A DNA stretch of 64,000 nt from assembly GCF_023284045.1 (NCBI RefSeq), contig NZ_JAKIKQ010000004.1:1-64000 (forward strand), written 5' to 3'. Numbering within the stretch: position 1 is the stretch's first letter; each line of letters begins with the position of its first letter. The notes beneath the pieces were generated by a model. It made no database searches. It saw nothing but the letters and a program-made list of their open reading frames with translations, and had not been told where the DNA came from. Position numbers and translations under genes: made by a program. Positions 44,105-53,900 of this stretch are shown in pieces. Source of the stretch: Shewanella kaireitica. Lineage in GTDB: Bacteria > Pseudomonadota > Gammaproteobacteria > Enterobacterales > Shewanellaceae.

Positions 44105-45847
44105 ATGGCAGACCAAGAGCAAACTCTGACGAACGTCAAGCAAAATAGGCCGCGAGTATTAATGTTGGCAGCAGAAAATGCTGCCATTGCTGGCGCAAAA
44201 GTAGGCGGTATGGCTGATGTTGTGCGCGACCTACCTTTAGCATTGGCACTGCACAATGTGGCAGTAGATGTGGCTATGCCCAGCTATGGATTTTTGCAAG
44301 ATACTATCGCTGCAAAGCAGATCTGTAAGCTTAGGGTTAACTTTGCGGGGCGAGAGGAGCAAGTCAGCGTTTATAAGGCGGCCCATCCAAGTCTTGATGA
44401 TTGCTATTGCTACCTATTCTCACACCCTCTGTTTAATGCTGGTGGTGAGATCTACTCTCAAGGCGATGCATCTCGTCCTTTTGCTACCGATGCGAGCAAG
44501 TTTGCTTTGTTCAGTTTAGCTGTTGCGACAGCGTTAACTGCTGATTCACAGGCGATTGAAGCTAGTGAAACAAGTAGCGTGATAATGCCACCGTCAGATA
44601 TCATCCATCTACATGATTGGCATTGTGGCTTCTTCGCCATATTGCGGGCGTTCGATCCTAGCTTTGAGGCACTCGCTGCAACGCCTTGCGTGTTCAGTAT
44701 TCACAACTTAGCACTGCAAGGAATAAGACCGTTAGCAGATGAGGCGTCATCGTTGGCGGCATGGTTTCCTCAATTGGCCGCCAAGCTCGATGAGCAGCAA
44801 TTAGCCGCGATAGTTGATCCACGCTATCGCCATTGCGTTAATCCTCTAAGAGCGGCCATCGTACTATCAGATCGAGTACATCTCGTCTCACCAAGCTATG
44901 CGACTGAAGTGTTAAAACCTTCGATACCCGAGCAAGGTTTTTTTGGCGGTGAAGGATTAGAGGCAGATCTGCAGGCCAAGCTTGAGCAGGGCAGGGTTAT
45001 CGGGATCTTAAATGGTTGTATGTATGACACTGATATTGATAACCACCAAGTTTGCCAGCCTTCAGCGCGAGCTAATTGCTCAGTAAGCGGTTGGCAAGCA
45101 TTGCTTCTGCAGGCTGAGTCAGCGCTGTTACGCTGGCAAGTGGGTAAAGAGCAGGTTAGCAGTCAACACTTTGTGGCGCAGTCTCGATTACAGCAGTGGC
45201 AAAACAGTGCACAGTTGGCGAAGCAGCAATCTGCTCTAGCAAATGAAGCGCGATTTCTAATGACCTCTGTTGGCAGGCTAACCGATCAAAAAGTGATGAT
45301 TTTACGTTATCGCTTTTCAGGCGCGGCGGCGAACGAAAGCTTTCGCGCTAAGACGGTACTGCAGGTGATGCTTGAACGCTTAGCGTTGTTAAAGCCAAAT
45401 GGGCAATTTATTTTACTAGGCAGTGGTGATAAGCAAATAGCGCGAGAGTTTTCAGATCTCGCCGCTCAGCATAATAACTTTGTGTTTCTTGATGGCTATG
45501 ATGAGCAACTCTCCTCCTCGCTGTATCAATCTGGCTCGCTATTTCTGATGCCAAGCTCGTTTGAACCGTGTGGTATTAGTCAAATGTTAGCGATGCGAGA
45601 AGGCCAGCTGTGCTTGGTCAATCATGTCGGTGGGCTTAAAGATACGGTGCAGCATATGGAAACAGGCTTTATCTTTGAGGGAAGCGACATACATGAGCAG
45701 GGAGTAGCGCTAATCGCTAGCTTTGAAGCGGCGCTAGCGCTTCACGGTAGTGACAAATGGCGTGCAATGGAGCTGTTAGCAATGCAGCAACGCTTTGATT
45801 GGCATAGCCAAGCAAAGCAATATGTAGACAAGCTATACTGCCTTTAG
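44105..45847 (+). CDS. glgA: Glycogen (ADP-glucose) synthase
   Basis: A 580-residue GT5 glycosyltransferase extending alpha-1,4 chains with ADP-glucose. The N-terminal ADP-glucose motif is AKVGGMADVVRDLP (Lys32, KxGG variant with Met). HLHDWHCGFFAI and FSIHNLALQG belong to the first Rossmann domain. SVGRLTDQKV and MPSSFEPCGISQM (acceptor-side Glu-X7-Glu region, PSRFEPCG-like) belong to the second. It is about 100 residues longer than E. coli GlgA; extra Gln/Ala-rich sequence lies between the domains (about 330-385). It is the last gene of the operon, and no clear terminator separates it from the convergent NYN gene. Confidence 0.94.
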   Translation: MADQEQTLTNVKQNRPRVLMLAAENAAIAGAKVGGMADVVRDLPLALALHNVAVDVAMPSYGFLQDTIAAKQICKLRVNFAGREEQVSVYKAAHPSLDDCYCYLFSHPLFNAGGEIYSQGDASRPFATDASKFALFSLAVATALTADSQAIEASETSSVIMPPSDIIHLHDWHCGFFAILRAFDPSFEALAATPCVFSIHNLALQGIRPLADEASSLAAWFPQLAAKLDEQQLAAIVDPRYRHCVNPLRAAIVLSDRVHLVSPSYATEVLKPSIPEQGFFGGEGLEADLQAKLEQGRVIGILNGCMYDTDIDNHQVCQPSARANCSVSGWQALLLQAESALLRWQVGKEQVSSQHFVAQSRLQQWQNSAQLAKQQSALANEARFLMTSVGRLTDQKVMILRYRFSGAAANESFRAKTVLQVMLERLALLKPNGQFILLGSGDKQIAREFSDLAAQHNNFVFLDGYDEQLSSSLYQSGSLFLMPSSFEPCGISQMLAMREGQLCLVNHVGGLKDTVQHMETGFIFEGSDIHEQGVALIASFEAALALHGSDKWRAMELLAMQQRFDWHSQAKQYVDKLYCL

Positions 45848-45901
45848 TACATGATTTTATTTTACTAATACCGGTGTAGTGGTGCCATTAAGCTATAGTG
45901 A

Positions 45902-46375
45902 TTAGAGCAGTAAACTATCATCAATTTCATGGTACTGACTGGCTGAATCGATCAAGGATTTAGCCGTTAAGCCAGGTACGCCATAGACTTGGGTTTCAAC
46001 GCCGTACTTCTGATAGATTTTTAGCATCAATAGATCAAAGTCACCGTCACCTGAGAGCAAAATAACGCAATCGACTTCACTGGCAGCTTCCATGATGTCG
46101 ATAGTAATTCCGACATCCCAATCACCTTTTGCTGAACCGTCGCTGCGTTGGATAAAGGGTTTTAGTTTGACATCAAAACCTATGTGCTTTAGTGCATCTT
46201 GGAACTTTAGCTGACCGTCATCGCCGCGATGAATCGCATACGCAGTTGCGTTTGTTATTTCGCCTTCATAACCCAGGTGCTGCCATAATTTTCGATAGTT
46301 AAATTGGCGACCATAGGCTTGGCGACAGGTGTAGTAAATGTTTTGAACATCAACAAACAGAGCGATTTTTTTCAC
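45902..46375 (-). CDS. NYN-domain (LabA/DUF88-like) protein
   Basis: A PIN-like nuclease-fold protein of about 157 residues. The NYN metal site is visible as FVDVQNIYYT (N-terminal Asp), KGDWDVGITIDIM and LLSGDGDFDLLM, giving the usual four acidic residues. Family members are suspected RNA-processing nucleases, some tied to stress or circadian output; the target is unknown. The start is taken as GTG (valine codon before KKIALFV), with GGA 7 bases upstream. A longer TTG start at 46405 adds ten unrelated residues. It is convergent with glgA. Confidence 0.85.
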   Translation of the reverse strand: MKKIALFVDVQNIYYTCRQAYGRQFNYRKLWQHLGYEGEITNATAYAIHRGDDGQLKFQDALKHIGFDVKLKPFIQRSDGSAKGDWDVGITIDIMEAASEVDCVILLSGDGDFDLLMLKIYQKYGVETQVYGVPGLTAKSLIDSASQYHEIDDSLLL

Positions 46376-46494
46376 AGAGAGTCCATAATTGGCAAGTAGC
46401 CTCAAGACAATACATGAGCCAGCGAGTGGAGTGAAGTGTTATGCAGCCATTTGACCGCAGGAAGGCGCAGGGCTTTGATTGAAATTAGCCGCAG

Positions 46495-46674
46495 TTAAAC
46501 CCAAACGTCGATACTTGTTTCTAGATAAGCGAGATTTTCTTGGCGGCGTTCATATGCTGCGAGTTGCGGTTTTTCAGTGATATCTTCGGGTTCAGGTCTG
46601 CGTCTATCAACTAAAAACTGACCATTGACATTGATTGTTTCGATCACTTTTGAGGGCATTGAGGGCTTAATCAT
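46495..46674 (-). CDS. Small protein of unknown function, 59 residues
   Basis: A hydrophilic protein rich in Pro, Glu and Arg in the middle (DRRRPEPEDITEKPQLAAYE), ending ETSIDVWV. There is no signal peptide or cysteine. AAGGA lies 7 bases before the chosen ATG and only one base before an upstream ATG (46680), so the shorter start is used. It may be conserved among related genomes, but no family is recognised. Confidence 0.5.
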   Translation of the reverse strand: MIKPSMPSKVIETINVNGQFLVDRRRPEPEDITEKPQLAAYERRQENLAYLETSIDVWV

Positions 46675-46896
46675 TTGCATATCCTTTGCTTAGAAGGTGA
46701 AAGAACACTTAGTTTCAACCAGCTATTGATGTAGTTAATTATAGTCCGTAGTGAAGATGTTGCTTGTCTGGTTGGTTTTAATTGCTCTATAGTGATGGTT
46801 TTTTAGACTTAAATGCTGTGGTGGTGGTATTTAACTTACTAATTTTTTTATATTGTTTTAGCGTCGAAATATTAAAAATCGGAGTTGATAATAGAC

Positions 46897-46924
46897 AAAA
46901 AGGACGCTAAATAGCGTCCTTTTT
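46897..46924 (-). terminator. Bidirectional terminator after the 503-residue lipoprotein gene
   Basis: A 12-bp A/T-flanked stem (AAAAAGGACGCT / AGCGTCCTTTTT) with an AAAT loop, about 30 bases past the stop codon. Confidence 0.9.
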
Positions 46925-46953
46925 AATGGGGGGGAGCTAACTAAGGCGATAGG

Positions 46954-48465
46954 TTAGTTTTTGCTGTTTGACACCATAGTGCTGTTTGACACCATAGTGC
47001 TGTTTGTCCCAAGGATAGTCTGATGGGTCGCGGTCTTTTCAGCTAAGGTCAAAATGGATCCGTTTGTGTCAGTGAAATTTGGCACTATTGGTGAGTCTTT
47101 AGCTGCCGTTTGTATGTTCATTGACTCGGCCATCATATAGCTAAGTGCTTGTGTTAGGTTATCTGATTTTGTTAGACCAACTTCTACACGGTTGTTCTCA
47201 CTCGGATCCATGATGGCCACACTGCTGTTCATCAACACTTGTTGGGCACTCGGAACAGCATAAATAGATTGGTAGAAATTACGACCGCCAATAGTTGCTG
47301 TTGACCGGACTTGCGTGCGCTGCAGATCAAAGTCATTGGTCCTGAAGCTATCCGTATCTATACACAAGTCTGCAGATGTTTCTGCACTACAACTGCTAGT
47401 AATAGCCATGTCATTAAAGTCATACATTTCTGGCAGCACATTTACAATGGCGCTATTACTGCCATCAAGTGGCATGTAAGAGTGATAGTGCCAAAGGTAG
47501 TTTGTTTCAGTCCCGGTAAAGTAGGCTGACCATTGCTGCAGAGTGCTGCTGCCATCGACGATAGCAAACTCTTGGTTATCTTCAAAAATTGACTGCCATA
47601 GGTATGTCTCTTGATTGCTAACCATATAAATGGCGCTACCTTGGCTAATGCTGAGGTTATTTTCTGACGCCCATGGTTGATAGATTAAGTTTTCACTCGT
47701 TAATGGTCGGGCGACGATTGAGCCAGGATTATTGCTATCGTAGATATACCCAGACTGAATTAAGCCGTAATGACTCATGATAGTGGCATTGCCGCTATTA
47801 TCATTTTCATATGCGGTGACGAGTACCTGCTTTTTAGCGGGAAGCTCAGATTTAACCGGGATATGTGAAGAGATGCTATGGCCGTCAACATCTACTCCAT
47901 AACTCGATTGATAATAGCTAATGTTTTTCTCTTGAAGCACTGATATCGCTGCGCCCTTAACTGTCTCTACAGGCAAGTCTTGGCTACCTTTAAAGCAGCT
48001 GGCTCCAATTTGAGGTTGACGAACATTAAGCACTAGATCAGACAGTAACTCTTTTTGTACAGTGAACATGTAGACGTCCGCGTTACCGCCTATGCCGCCA
48101 TCAACCTCTTCTAGTGACACGTAGCCACCGTCAGGCACATTTGCACTATCAATGGTAACAATCCCAGTGCTTGGCACATCAGTAGCTCTAATTGTGTGTT
48201 TAGCTATTACGCTACCATCGCGGTTATGAAATAGAATGTTATAGCCATAAAGTGCAATTGATGCCGTGATGACTTTCTGCGGTTCAGCAATAGCATTGTC
48301 GTAAATGACACAACTTTTAGCTACATCACTTTGGTTTGCTGCATAGAGGTTAATGATTTGCCAGTCATATTTAGGGGCTGGTTCTGGTGAAGATGAGCTA
48401 TCACTGCTGCCACATGCTGCTAAGCCTAATGCCATTGATACTGCTAAAGAGAGTTGTTTTTTCAC
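46954..48465 (-). CDS. Large lipoprotein of unknown function with C-terminal repeat
   Basis: A lipoprotein precursor of 503 residues. Lipobox LAAC (lipidated Cys18) is followed by a Ser/Pro tether (SSDSSSSPEPAP). The mature part is beta-rich, with strand-like stretches such as DWQIINLYAANQSDVAKSC. This faintly recalls DUF4397-type bacterial lipoproteins, but assignment is uncertain. Paired Cys at about 52, 158, 360 and 368 suggest disulfides. The C-terminus consists of repeats of an STMVSN hexamer encoded by 18-bp tandem repeats. The start is GTG, preceded by AAGG at 8 bases. Monocistronic. Confidence 0.75.
   Translation of the reverse strand: MKKQLSLAVSMALGLAACGSSDSSSSPEPAPKYDWQIINLYAANQSDVAKSCVIYDNAIAEPQKVITASIALYGYNILFHNRDGSVIAKHTIRATDVPSTGIVTIDSANVPDGGYVSLEEVDGGIGGNADVYMFTVQKELLSDLVLNVRQPQIGASCFKGSQDLPVETVKGAAISVLQEKNISYYQSSYGVDVDGHSISSHIPVKSELPAKKQVLVTAYENDNSGNATIMSHYGLIQSGYIYDSNNPGSIVARPLTSENLIYQPWASENNLSISQGSAIYMVSNQETYLWQSIFEDNQEFAIVDGSSTLQQWSAYFTGTETNYLWHYHSYMPLDGSNSAIVNVLPEMYDFNDMAITSSCSAETSADLCIDTDSFRTNDFDLQRTQVRSTATIGGRNFYQSIYAVPSAQQVLMNSSVAIMDPSENNRVEVGLTKSDNLTQALSYMMAESMNIQTAAKDSPIVPNFTDTNGSILTLAEKTATHQTILGTNSTMVSNSTMVSNSKN
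46963..46998. repeat. Two 18-bp tandem repeats at the lipoprotein C-terminus
   Basis: GCTGTTTGACACCATAGT occurs twice in a row and is followed by a partial third copy. It is in frame, adding six residues per copy to the end of the lipoprotein. Confidence 0.95.
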
Positions 48466-48834
48466 CCGTTACACCTTAAAAAAGTTACGTATGTTTTATT
48501 TTGCACTGTTATTAGCAAATAATTGGCCAACCCTACCAGTTTCGCCTGCAAAATATAAAAAACGATATGAATGTTAAAGTGCTGTTTGCGTTGGGTTTAA
48601 AAGATGCTTTATTGCTGTTGGCGTTAACTGTTGGCGTTAACTGTTGGTTTGACGGTTTGTGTTGTGTGATTTGCGGTTCCTTTACGTGATATTAACGTAG
48701 GTATCTTTGTGTTTCGGTGCGGTTTTGGGAGGTTTACGCCAGTTTTTAGCTAAAGCCAGAAAAATGACGCGTTAATCAGGAGGGGAAGACCGCTCTGTTT
48801 TAGTGTTAAACACCTCTTAAGTTAGAGCGATGTT
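48466..48834. other. Intergenic region, 369 bp
   Basis: Contains a 13-bp tandem repeat, CTGTTGGCGTTAA, in two full copies and a half (48615-48647). The remainder shows no recognisable promoter or RNA. Confidence 0.6.
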
Positions 48835-49374
48835 TTAGCTGAACCACTGGGCCAATTGATACCCAATGAGTACCAAGAACATCACCACTGTAGAGTAAAA
48901 GGTCAGTGCGAAACCAAAAGCTCGGGCTGCAGCACCTTGGTTATAACTTTTGAAAAATAATATTCTACCGATGGCGAAAAGTATTGAACATAAAGGCACT
49001 GCAGATAGCCAAGCGCTTGGCATAAGCAGACACCAGGCGCTATAGACGCCAATAGCGATAACAAGTTGCTCTAAAGTATTTTGCAGCAAACTTTGTAGAA
49101 CGCGGGCTTCATTAGTTCCAGCGGTTAAACCGCTGCCATCAATATCTTCAGGGCTAAAAAATCGAAACTTAGCCAGACGTCCAATTGAAGCGATTAAAAA
49201 CAGGGTTGGTAAGATCAGTGATAAACCTAAGATAGATAACCGCTGAGAAGCCTGGCTATTTTGAGCTAAATTAAACGGATCGACACTCATAGCATAAACA
49301 ATCACTAGGATTGAGGTCAGCATTGCCGCAGCCATCCCCTTAAATACGCCTGTTTGTTTACTTGTTAATCCCAT
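48835..49374 (-). CDS. MAPEG-family membrane protein
   Basis: A 179-residue integral membrane protein with four hydrophobic helices (about 13-32, 45-65, 105-140 and 155-176). The segment EARVLQSLLQNTLEQLVIAIG matches the helix-2/3 signature of MAPEG proteins (membrane-associated proteins in eicosanoid and glutathione metabolism), where the Asn/Glu/Gln residues line the glutathione site. Bacterial members may be glutathione transferases or peroxidases; activity here is not shown. Small membrane and exported proteins lie upstream on the same strand at short distances. Confidence 0.82.
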   Translation of the reverse strand: MGLTSKQTGVFKGMAAAMLTSILVIVYAMSVDPFNLAQNSQASQRLSILGLSLILPTLFLIASIGRLAKFRFFSPEDIDGSGLTAGTNEARVLQSLLQNTLEQLVIAIGVYSAWCLLMPSAWLSAVPLCSILFAIGRILFFKSYNQGAAARAFGFALTFYSTVVMFLVLIGYQLAQWFS

Positions 49375-49432
49375 TTGTCCTCCAAATTGACTGATGTATG
49401 TAGCTATTGCTTTTTAATGGCGAGCTCCTTGC

Positions 49433-49660
49433 TTATTCTCCACCACTATCGCTGCCATTCGAGCTATTCCAAGAGGATGAATCACCGCCAAGCCAATCCC
49501 CCCTTTGATTATTCGATTTAAACGATACGCAAGACAGTAAAAAAGCGACTCCTACAATCAATGAGCTTATTGGCCACCACAGGCTTATTGATTGAACACT
49601 TAACTCGATTATCCCAAACAGAATGAGCCCAATTGCTAGCATTATCCTAAATGACTTCAT
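49433..49660 (-). CDS. Small two-helix membrane protein, unknown
   Basis: A protein of about 75 residues with two hydrophobic helices (about 4-22 and 28-46) and a hydrophilic Ser/Gly/Asn-rich tail (GGDSSSWNSSNGSDSGGE). GGAGG lies 5 bases before the chosen ATG; the longer TTG start would overlap it. It is 58 bp upstream of the MAPEG gene in the same direction, so the two are probably co-transcribed. Confidence 0.65.
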   Translation of the reverse strand: MKSFRIMLAIGLILFGIIELSVQSISLWWPISSLIVGVAFLLSCVSFKSNNQRGDWLGGDSSSWNSSNGSDSGGE

Positions 49661-49720
49661 GTGCCTCCATGTCAATTAAAGCAGAACTCAAAAGTAGCTA
49701 CTTGCACGTTATCCATCATG

Positions 49721-50053
49721 CTAGTTAACCTGCCAATACGATATAACACTATGATTATTAGCTAAGGGTGTCCAAGTTTCTTTGCTGGTTTGATAGGTTA
49801 GCTGGTACAGTATTTTTGGTGTTGGCTGATAAGGTAAGCCGATAAATCCACATGAAAAAACGTTGTCTTCGGCAAAGTTAATAAATGACATTCTTTTTTG
49901 ATTATAGTCATCTAACAGCTGCTCATTATCTGCTGATTTAAAGACTTTCTCACTGAGGGAAGCAATATTTTTCTGCAGCAATTGTTCGAAATTATCCGCG
50001 GAGCTTACATGGCAACTCAACAGCAATAAACTTAAAATGAGATACTTCGGCAT
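49721..50053 (-). CDS. Small exported protein, unknown
   Basis: A precursor of about 110 residues. A signal peptide (MPKYLILSLLLLSCHVSSA) is followed by about 91 residues with one Cys. Helical N-terminal half (NFEQLLQKNIASLSEKVF) and strand-rich C-terminal half (TPKILYQLTYQTSKETW). AAGGAAGG upstream decides the start over an earlier in-frame ATG-like codon (50083). No family recognised. Confidence 0.65.
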   Translation of the reverse strand: MPKYLILSLLLLSCHVSSADNFEQLLQKNIASLSEKVFKSADNEQLLDDYNQKRMSFINFAEDNVFSCGFIGLPYQPTPKILYQLTYQTSKETWTPLANNHSVISYWQVN

Positions 50054-50222
50054 AGGTTCCTTCCTTGTTAAATTGCCTGCCACTTTATACTATCTGATGG
50101 ATAGTCATTATGGCTAGCTCTCAGCGCTATCAGTTTTTCAACTTTCGATAACGTGTTTTTGAGTCATTGACGCTGAAACAGCGGCCATAAGGATCTGACT
50201 TAATTTAGGTTAGTACAAATAT

Positions 50223-50250
50223 AAAAAAGGGCTGGCATATAGCCAACCCT
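50223..50250 (-). terminator. Terminator of the VOC-family gene
   Basis: A 9-bp stem with one mismatch (AGGGCTGGC / GCCAACCCT) followed by six T on the minus strand, 25 bases past the stop codon. Confidence 0.85.
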
Positions 50251-50274
50251 CTTACTGCAAAGTCGCCAAAATAC

Positions 50275-50760
50275 TTATTCGTAATCAGACGCGTAGGTTT
50301 CTTCATAAGTGTGCGAGTACAACTCAAACAGGTTTCCAAATGGGTCTTCTAGGTAGACCATTTTAGCTTGCTTGCTGTCATCTTCAGGGTGGTAACGCAT
50401 GATGTCCATGCGCACTTTCCCGCCTAGCTGCTGAGTACGTTCGATAACACCGTGGAAGTCATCTGTTTGCAAACAGAAATGGAAGATCCCAATACGTGAG
50501 AAGTCTACTTCATGACGCTCTTGGCGCTGTTTCATTTCAAATAGCTCTACGCCAATACCGTCGGTAGTCACTAAGTGAGCGATATTGAAACCTTTAAAGC
50601 CTTCACCAAATACTGCTACGCACATTCTACCGATTGCGGTTTCGCGCTCTTCTTTAACTTGAGTATTTCCCATGACGACTTTAAGACCAAGTGCTTTAGT
50701 GTAAAACTCAACGGCTTGATCCATGTTACCAACCATGATGCCTATATGATTCATCTTCAT
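50275..50760 (-). CDS. VOC-family (glyoxalase/epimerase-like) metalloprotein
   Basis: A 161-residue vicinal-oxygen-chelate protein made of two beta-alpha-beta-beta-beta modules. Metal ligands at the expected places are His5 (NHIGIMV), Glu72 (GVELFEM), His94 (GIFHFCLQ) and Glu146 (GNLFELYSH). This set fits glyoxalase I and methylmalonyl-CoA epimerase relatives. The length is slightly greater than GloA, and the central MRYHPEDDSKQAKMVYLEDPFGN is unlike GloA, so an unassigned lyase/dioxygenase role is kept open. GAGG 6 bases upstream fixes the start. Monocistronic. Confidence 0.88.
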   Translation of the reverse strand: MKMNHIGIMVGNMDQAVEFYTKALGLKVVMGNTQVKEERETAIGRMCVAVFGEGFKGFNIAHLVTTDGIGVELFEMKQRQERHEVDFSRIGIFHFCLQTDDFHGVIERTQQLGGKVRMDIMRYHPEDDSKQAKMVYLEDPFGNLFELYSHTYEETYASDYE

Positions 50761-50903
50761 AACTTACCTCAAATTCTGCTGTGTAATTGCTTGTTTGTTT
50801 CGATGGAAGAATTATAGGGGGGAGTTACCATTTATAGAAATTATCAAATTTTATAAAAACAATAACTTTTCGTTATAAAACCTGTTCGACTGAATTGAGA
50901 TGT

Positions 50904-50936
50904 AAAAAGGGCTTATCAGTAATGATAAGCCCTTTT
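50904..50936 (-). terminator. Terminator of the second RND operon
   Basis: A 13-bp perfect stem (AAAAGGGCTTATC / GATAAGCCCTTTT) with a 6-nt loop, and five T on the minus strand. Confidence 0.93.
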
Positions 50937-50963
50937 AGATGAATGTTGCTGTTAGTGCTTTCG

Positions 50964-53900
50964 CTATTGCTGTTGCTTTAGCGCCTGCTCAGCAATTGCT
51001 TTATCTAGCTGTGCTTCGACGTATCCTGGCGATTTGGTTGCGCCAGAGATCAATCGATACATGGCGGGTATGATAAGTAAGGTAACGAATGTAGCAAATG
51101 CCATACCGAAGAATACCACTGTCCCCACTGCGATACGGCTCTCAGAGCCTGCGCCGGTAGACATAATGAGTGGTATAGCACCAATTAGCGTCGTGAATGC
51201 AGTCATCAGAATAGGACGTAGACGTCTCGCTGAGGCGTCAATAATTGCTTGCTCTATCGCTAAACCTTTGTCTCTGAGTTGATTGGCAAACTCGACGATT
51301 AGAATACCGTTTTTGGTCACCATACCAATCAGCATTATCATGCCTATTTGGCTATAGATGTTTAGTCCTTGTCCAGTTAAATAGAGTCCTAAGAAGCCAC
51401 CGAAAACACCCATTGGTACCGTAAACATCACCACTAATGGGTTGATGAAGCTTTCAAATTGTGCGGCTAGCACTAAGTAAGCAACCAGTAAAGCTAAACC
51501 AAATACCATGAATATACTGCTTTGGTTCTCTTTAAAGTCCTTTGACTCGCCGGTATAAGCAACGGAGATATCACTTGGCAGCATCTCAATGGCTTTTTGA
51601 TCTAGAAAGTCTAGCGCTTCACCTAAGGTATAGCCTTCACCTAAGTTAGCTTTAAGGGTTATCGACTTTTGCTTGTTGTTGTGGCTCAGTTTTTGCGCTG
51701 ACGCGACCTCTTCAATATGGGTGATGGTATCTAGGGTGATAAGCTCTCCTTTAGCTGAGCGCATGTAGATCTGGCTTAGATCCGCCACGCTATTAAAGCT
51801 ATTTTCATCACCACGAAGATACACGTCATACTCTTCACCGCGCTCTACAAACGTGGTTTCACTGCGACCACCTAACATCACCTCAAGTGTTTCAGACACC
51901 TCTGCAACGCTAACGCCTAGTTCAGCTGCACGTTCACGGTCAACGGTGACCACGAGCTCTGGTGTGGTCTCTTTATAGTCGATTTCCGGGCCTTCTAGTA
52001 TCGGGCTATAGAGTGCCTCTTCCTCTAATGCCGTTGCCCATTTGAATAACTCTTTATAGTCAGAGCCACCAAGAACAAACTGCACAGGCTCACTGGAACC
52101 GCCCCTAAAGCCTGGTAGCATTGGCCGCACCATTACGTCGGGGATCCCCTTTAACGCTTGGGCGATAACCCCCAGTGCTTGTTGGGCATTAACAGTTCGC
52201 TCATTCCAGTCTTCTAGCTGAATAATCACAAAGCCAGTTTGGTCGCCAGCACGGCCACCAAAAGCGGGCGCTTGAATACTAAAAGATTTGACGACGCCTT
52301 GGCCTAACAGTGGCATTAGCTTTTTCTCTGCTATCTCCATATTAGCGGCCATACGGTTGTAACTGGTGCCTTCAGCGCCTTTGATAAAGGCAAATATTAC
52401 GCCTCTATCTTCTTGCGGGGCAAGTTGAGCTGGGACTTGTTTCATCAAGAATCCGCTACCGACAATACAAGCGATGATGACTAAAGGCGCGGCCAGTCTT
52501 AATGACACTGCTTTGCTAACGACTCGGCGATAGAGCTGTTCTAGCCGTGCGAATTTAGCTTCAACCCACAAGTTAAAACGGCTTGGCTTTACATTGGCCT
52601 TTAATAACTTACTGCCCAGCACTGGGGTTAGGGTGAGTGCCACAATTGAAGAGAAGATGACTGAGACTGCTAGCATGACTGAGAACTCAGTAAACAGTAG
52701 ACCAACCATACCCTCCATAAACGAGATTGGTAAGAATACCATTACCAATACCGCGGTGGTTGCCACAACAGCAAAGCCAACTTCTCGGGTACCTTTGTAG
52801 GCTGCCAGAATAGGCGGCTCACCTTTTTCGATGTGATGGAAGATATTCTCAACCACCACAATAGCGTCATCGACCACTAGGCCAATCGAGAGGATAAGCG
52901 CCATTAAGGTCAATAGATTAATTGAAAAGCCAAAACTATTGGCTGCAATAAAAGCGGATATCAAAGATACCGGCACTGTGACAGCCGGGATAAGGGTTGC
53001 ACGGGCTTGTCCGATAAAAATATAAAGAACTAATATCACCAGTAGGGCAGTGATGGCTAAAGTGTTAAACACTTCATCAATTGAGCGGTCGATAAATACG
53101 GTAGAGTCATAATCAACAATAAGTTTGGTGCCCTCTGGCAGGAATTGTTGAATGCGGTCGACCTCTTTGTGCACATCTTGGGCTACTTCTAGCGGGTTAG
53201 CATCTGATTGCGGCACAACACCTAAACTGATGTTGACCACACCGTCACTTTTAAAGGTAGAGTTTTCATTTTCTGCACCAATAAAGACATCGGCAACATC
53301 CTTTAAATAGACTGGCGTACCGTCGCTTGCACGGCGCAGTACTAAATAATCAAAGTCTTCTGGGTTTTGATATAGCCTTGCGGTTCTTACTGCCATTACA
53401 GTGGTGTCGTTTCTGACCTCACCGCCGGGTGTTTCGACGTTCTCTTGGTTGAGTACTTTAATAATGTCGCTAGCGGTAACTTGCCTACCTGCCATAAGTT
53501 CAGGTTTGAGCTGAACGTACATCACTTTGTATAGGCCGCCAGAAATGTCGACGCTGCTTACACCACTAATTAAGCTAAAGCGGTCTTCAAGTACACGTTG
53601 GGCATAATCGGTAAGCTGAGTTCTATCCATGATGGATGAGCTAAGGTTTACGTAGACCGATGGCTCACCAGTACCGTTATCTTTTGATACGATAGGATCG
53701 TTTGCCTCGTCGGGAAGTCGACGTTGAGCACGCGCAACGGCGTCACGCACGTCACTGACACCTTCGGTAAGATCCCAGCCTAAGAAAAAGGTTACAGTAA
53801 TGCGGCTCATGCCATTCCGGGTCACTGATTCTATTTGGTCGACACCACTAATACCGGTGAGTTCATCTTCTAATGCGGTGGTGATTTGGCTTTCCATGAT

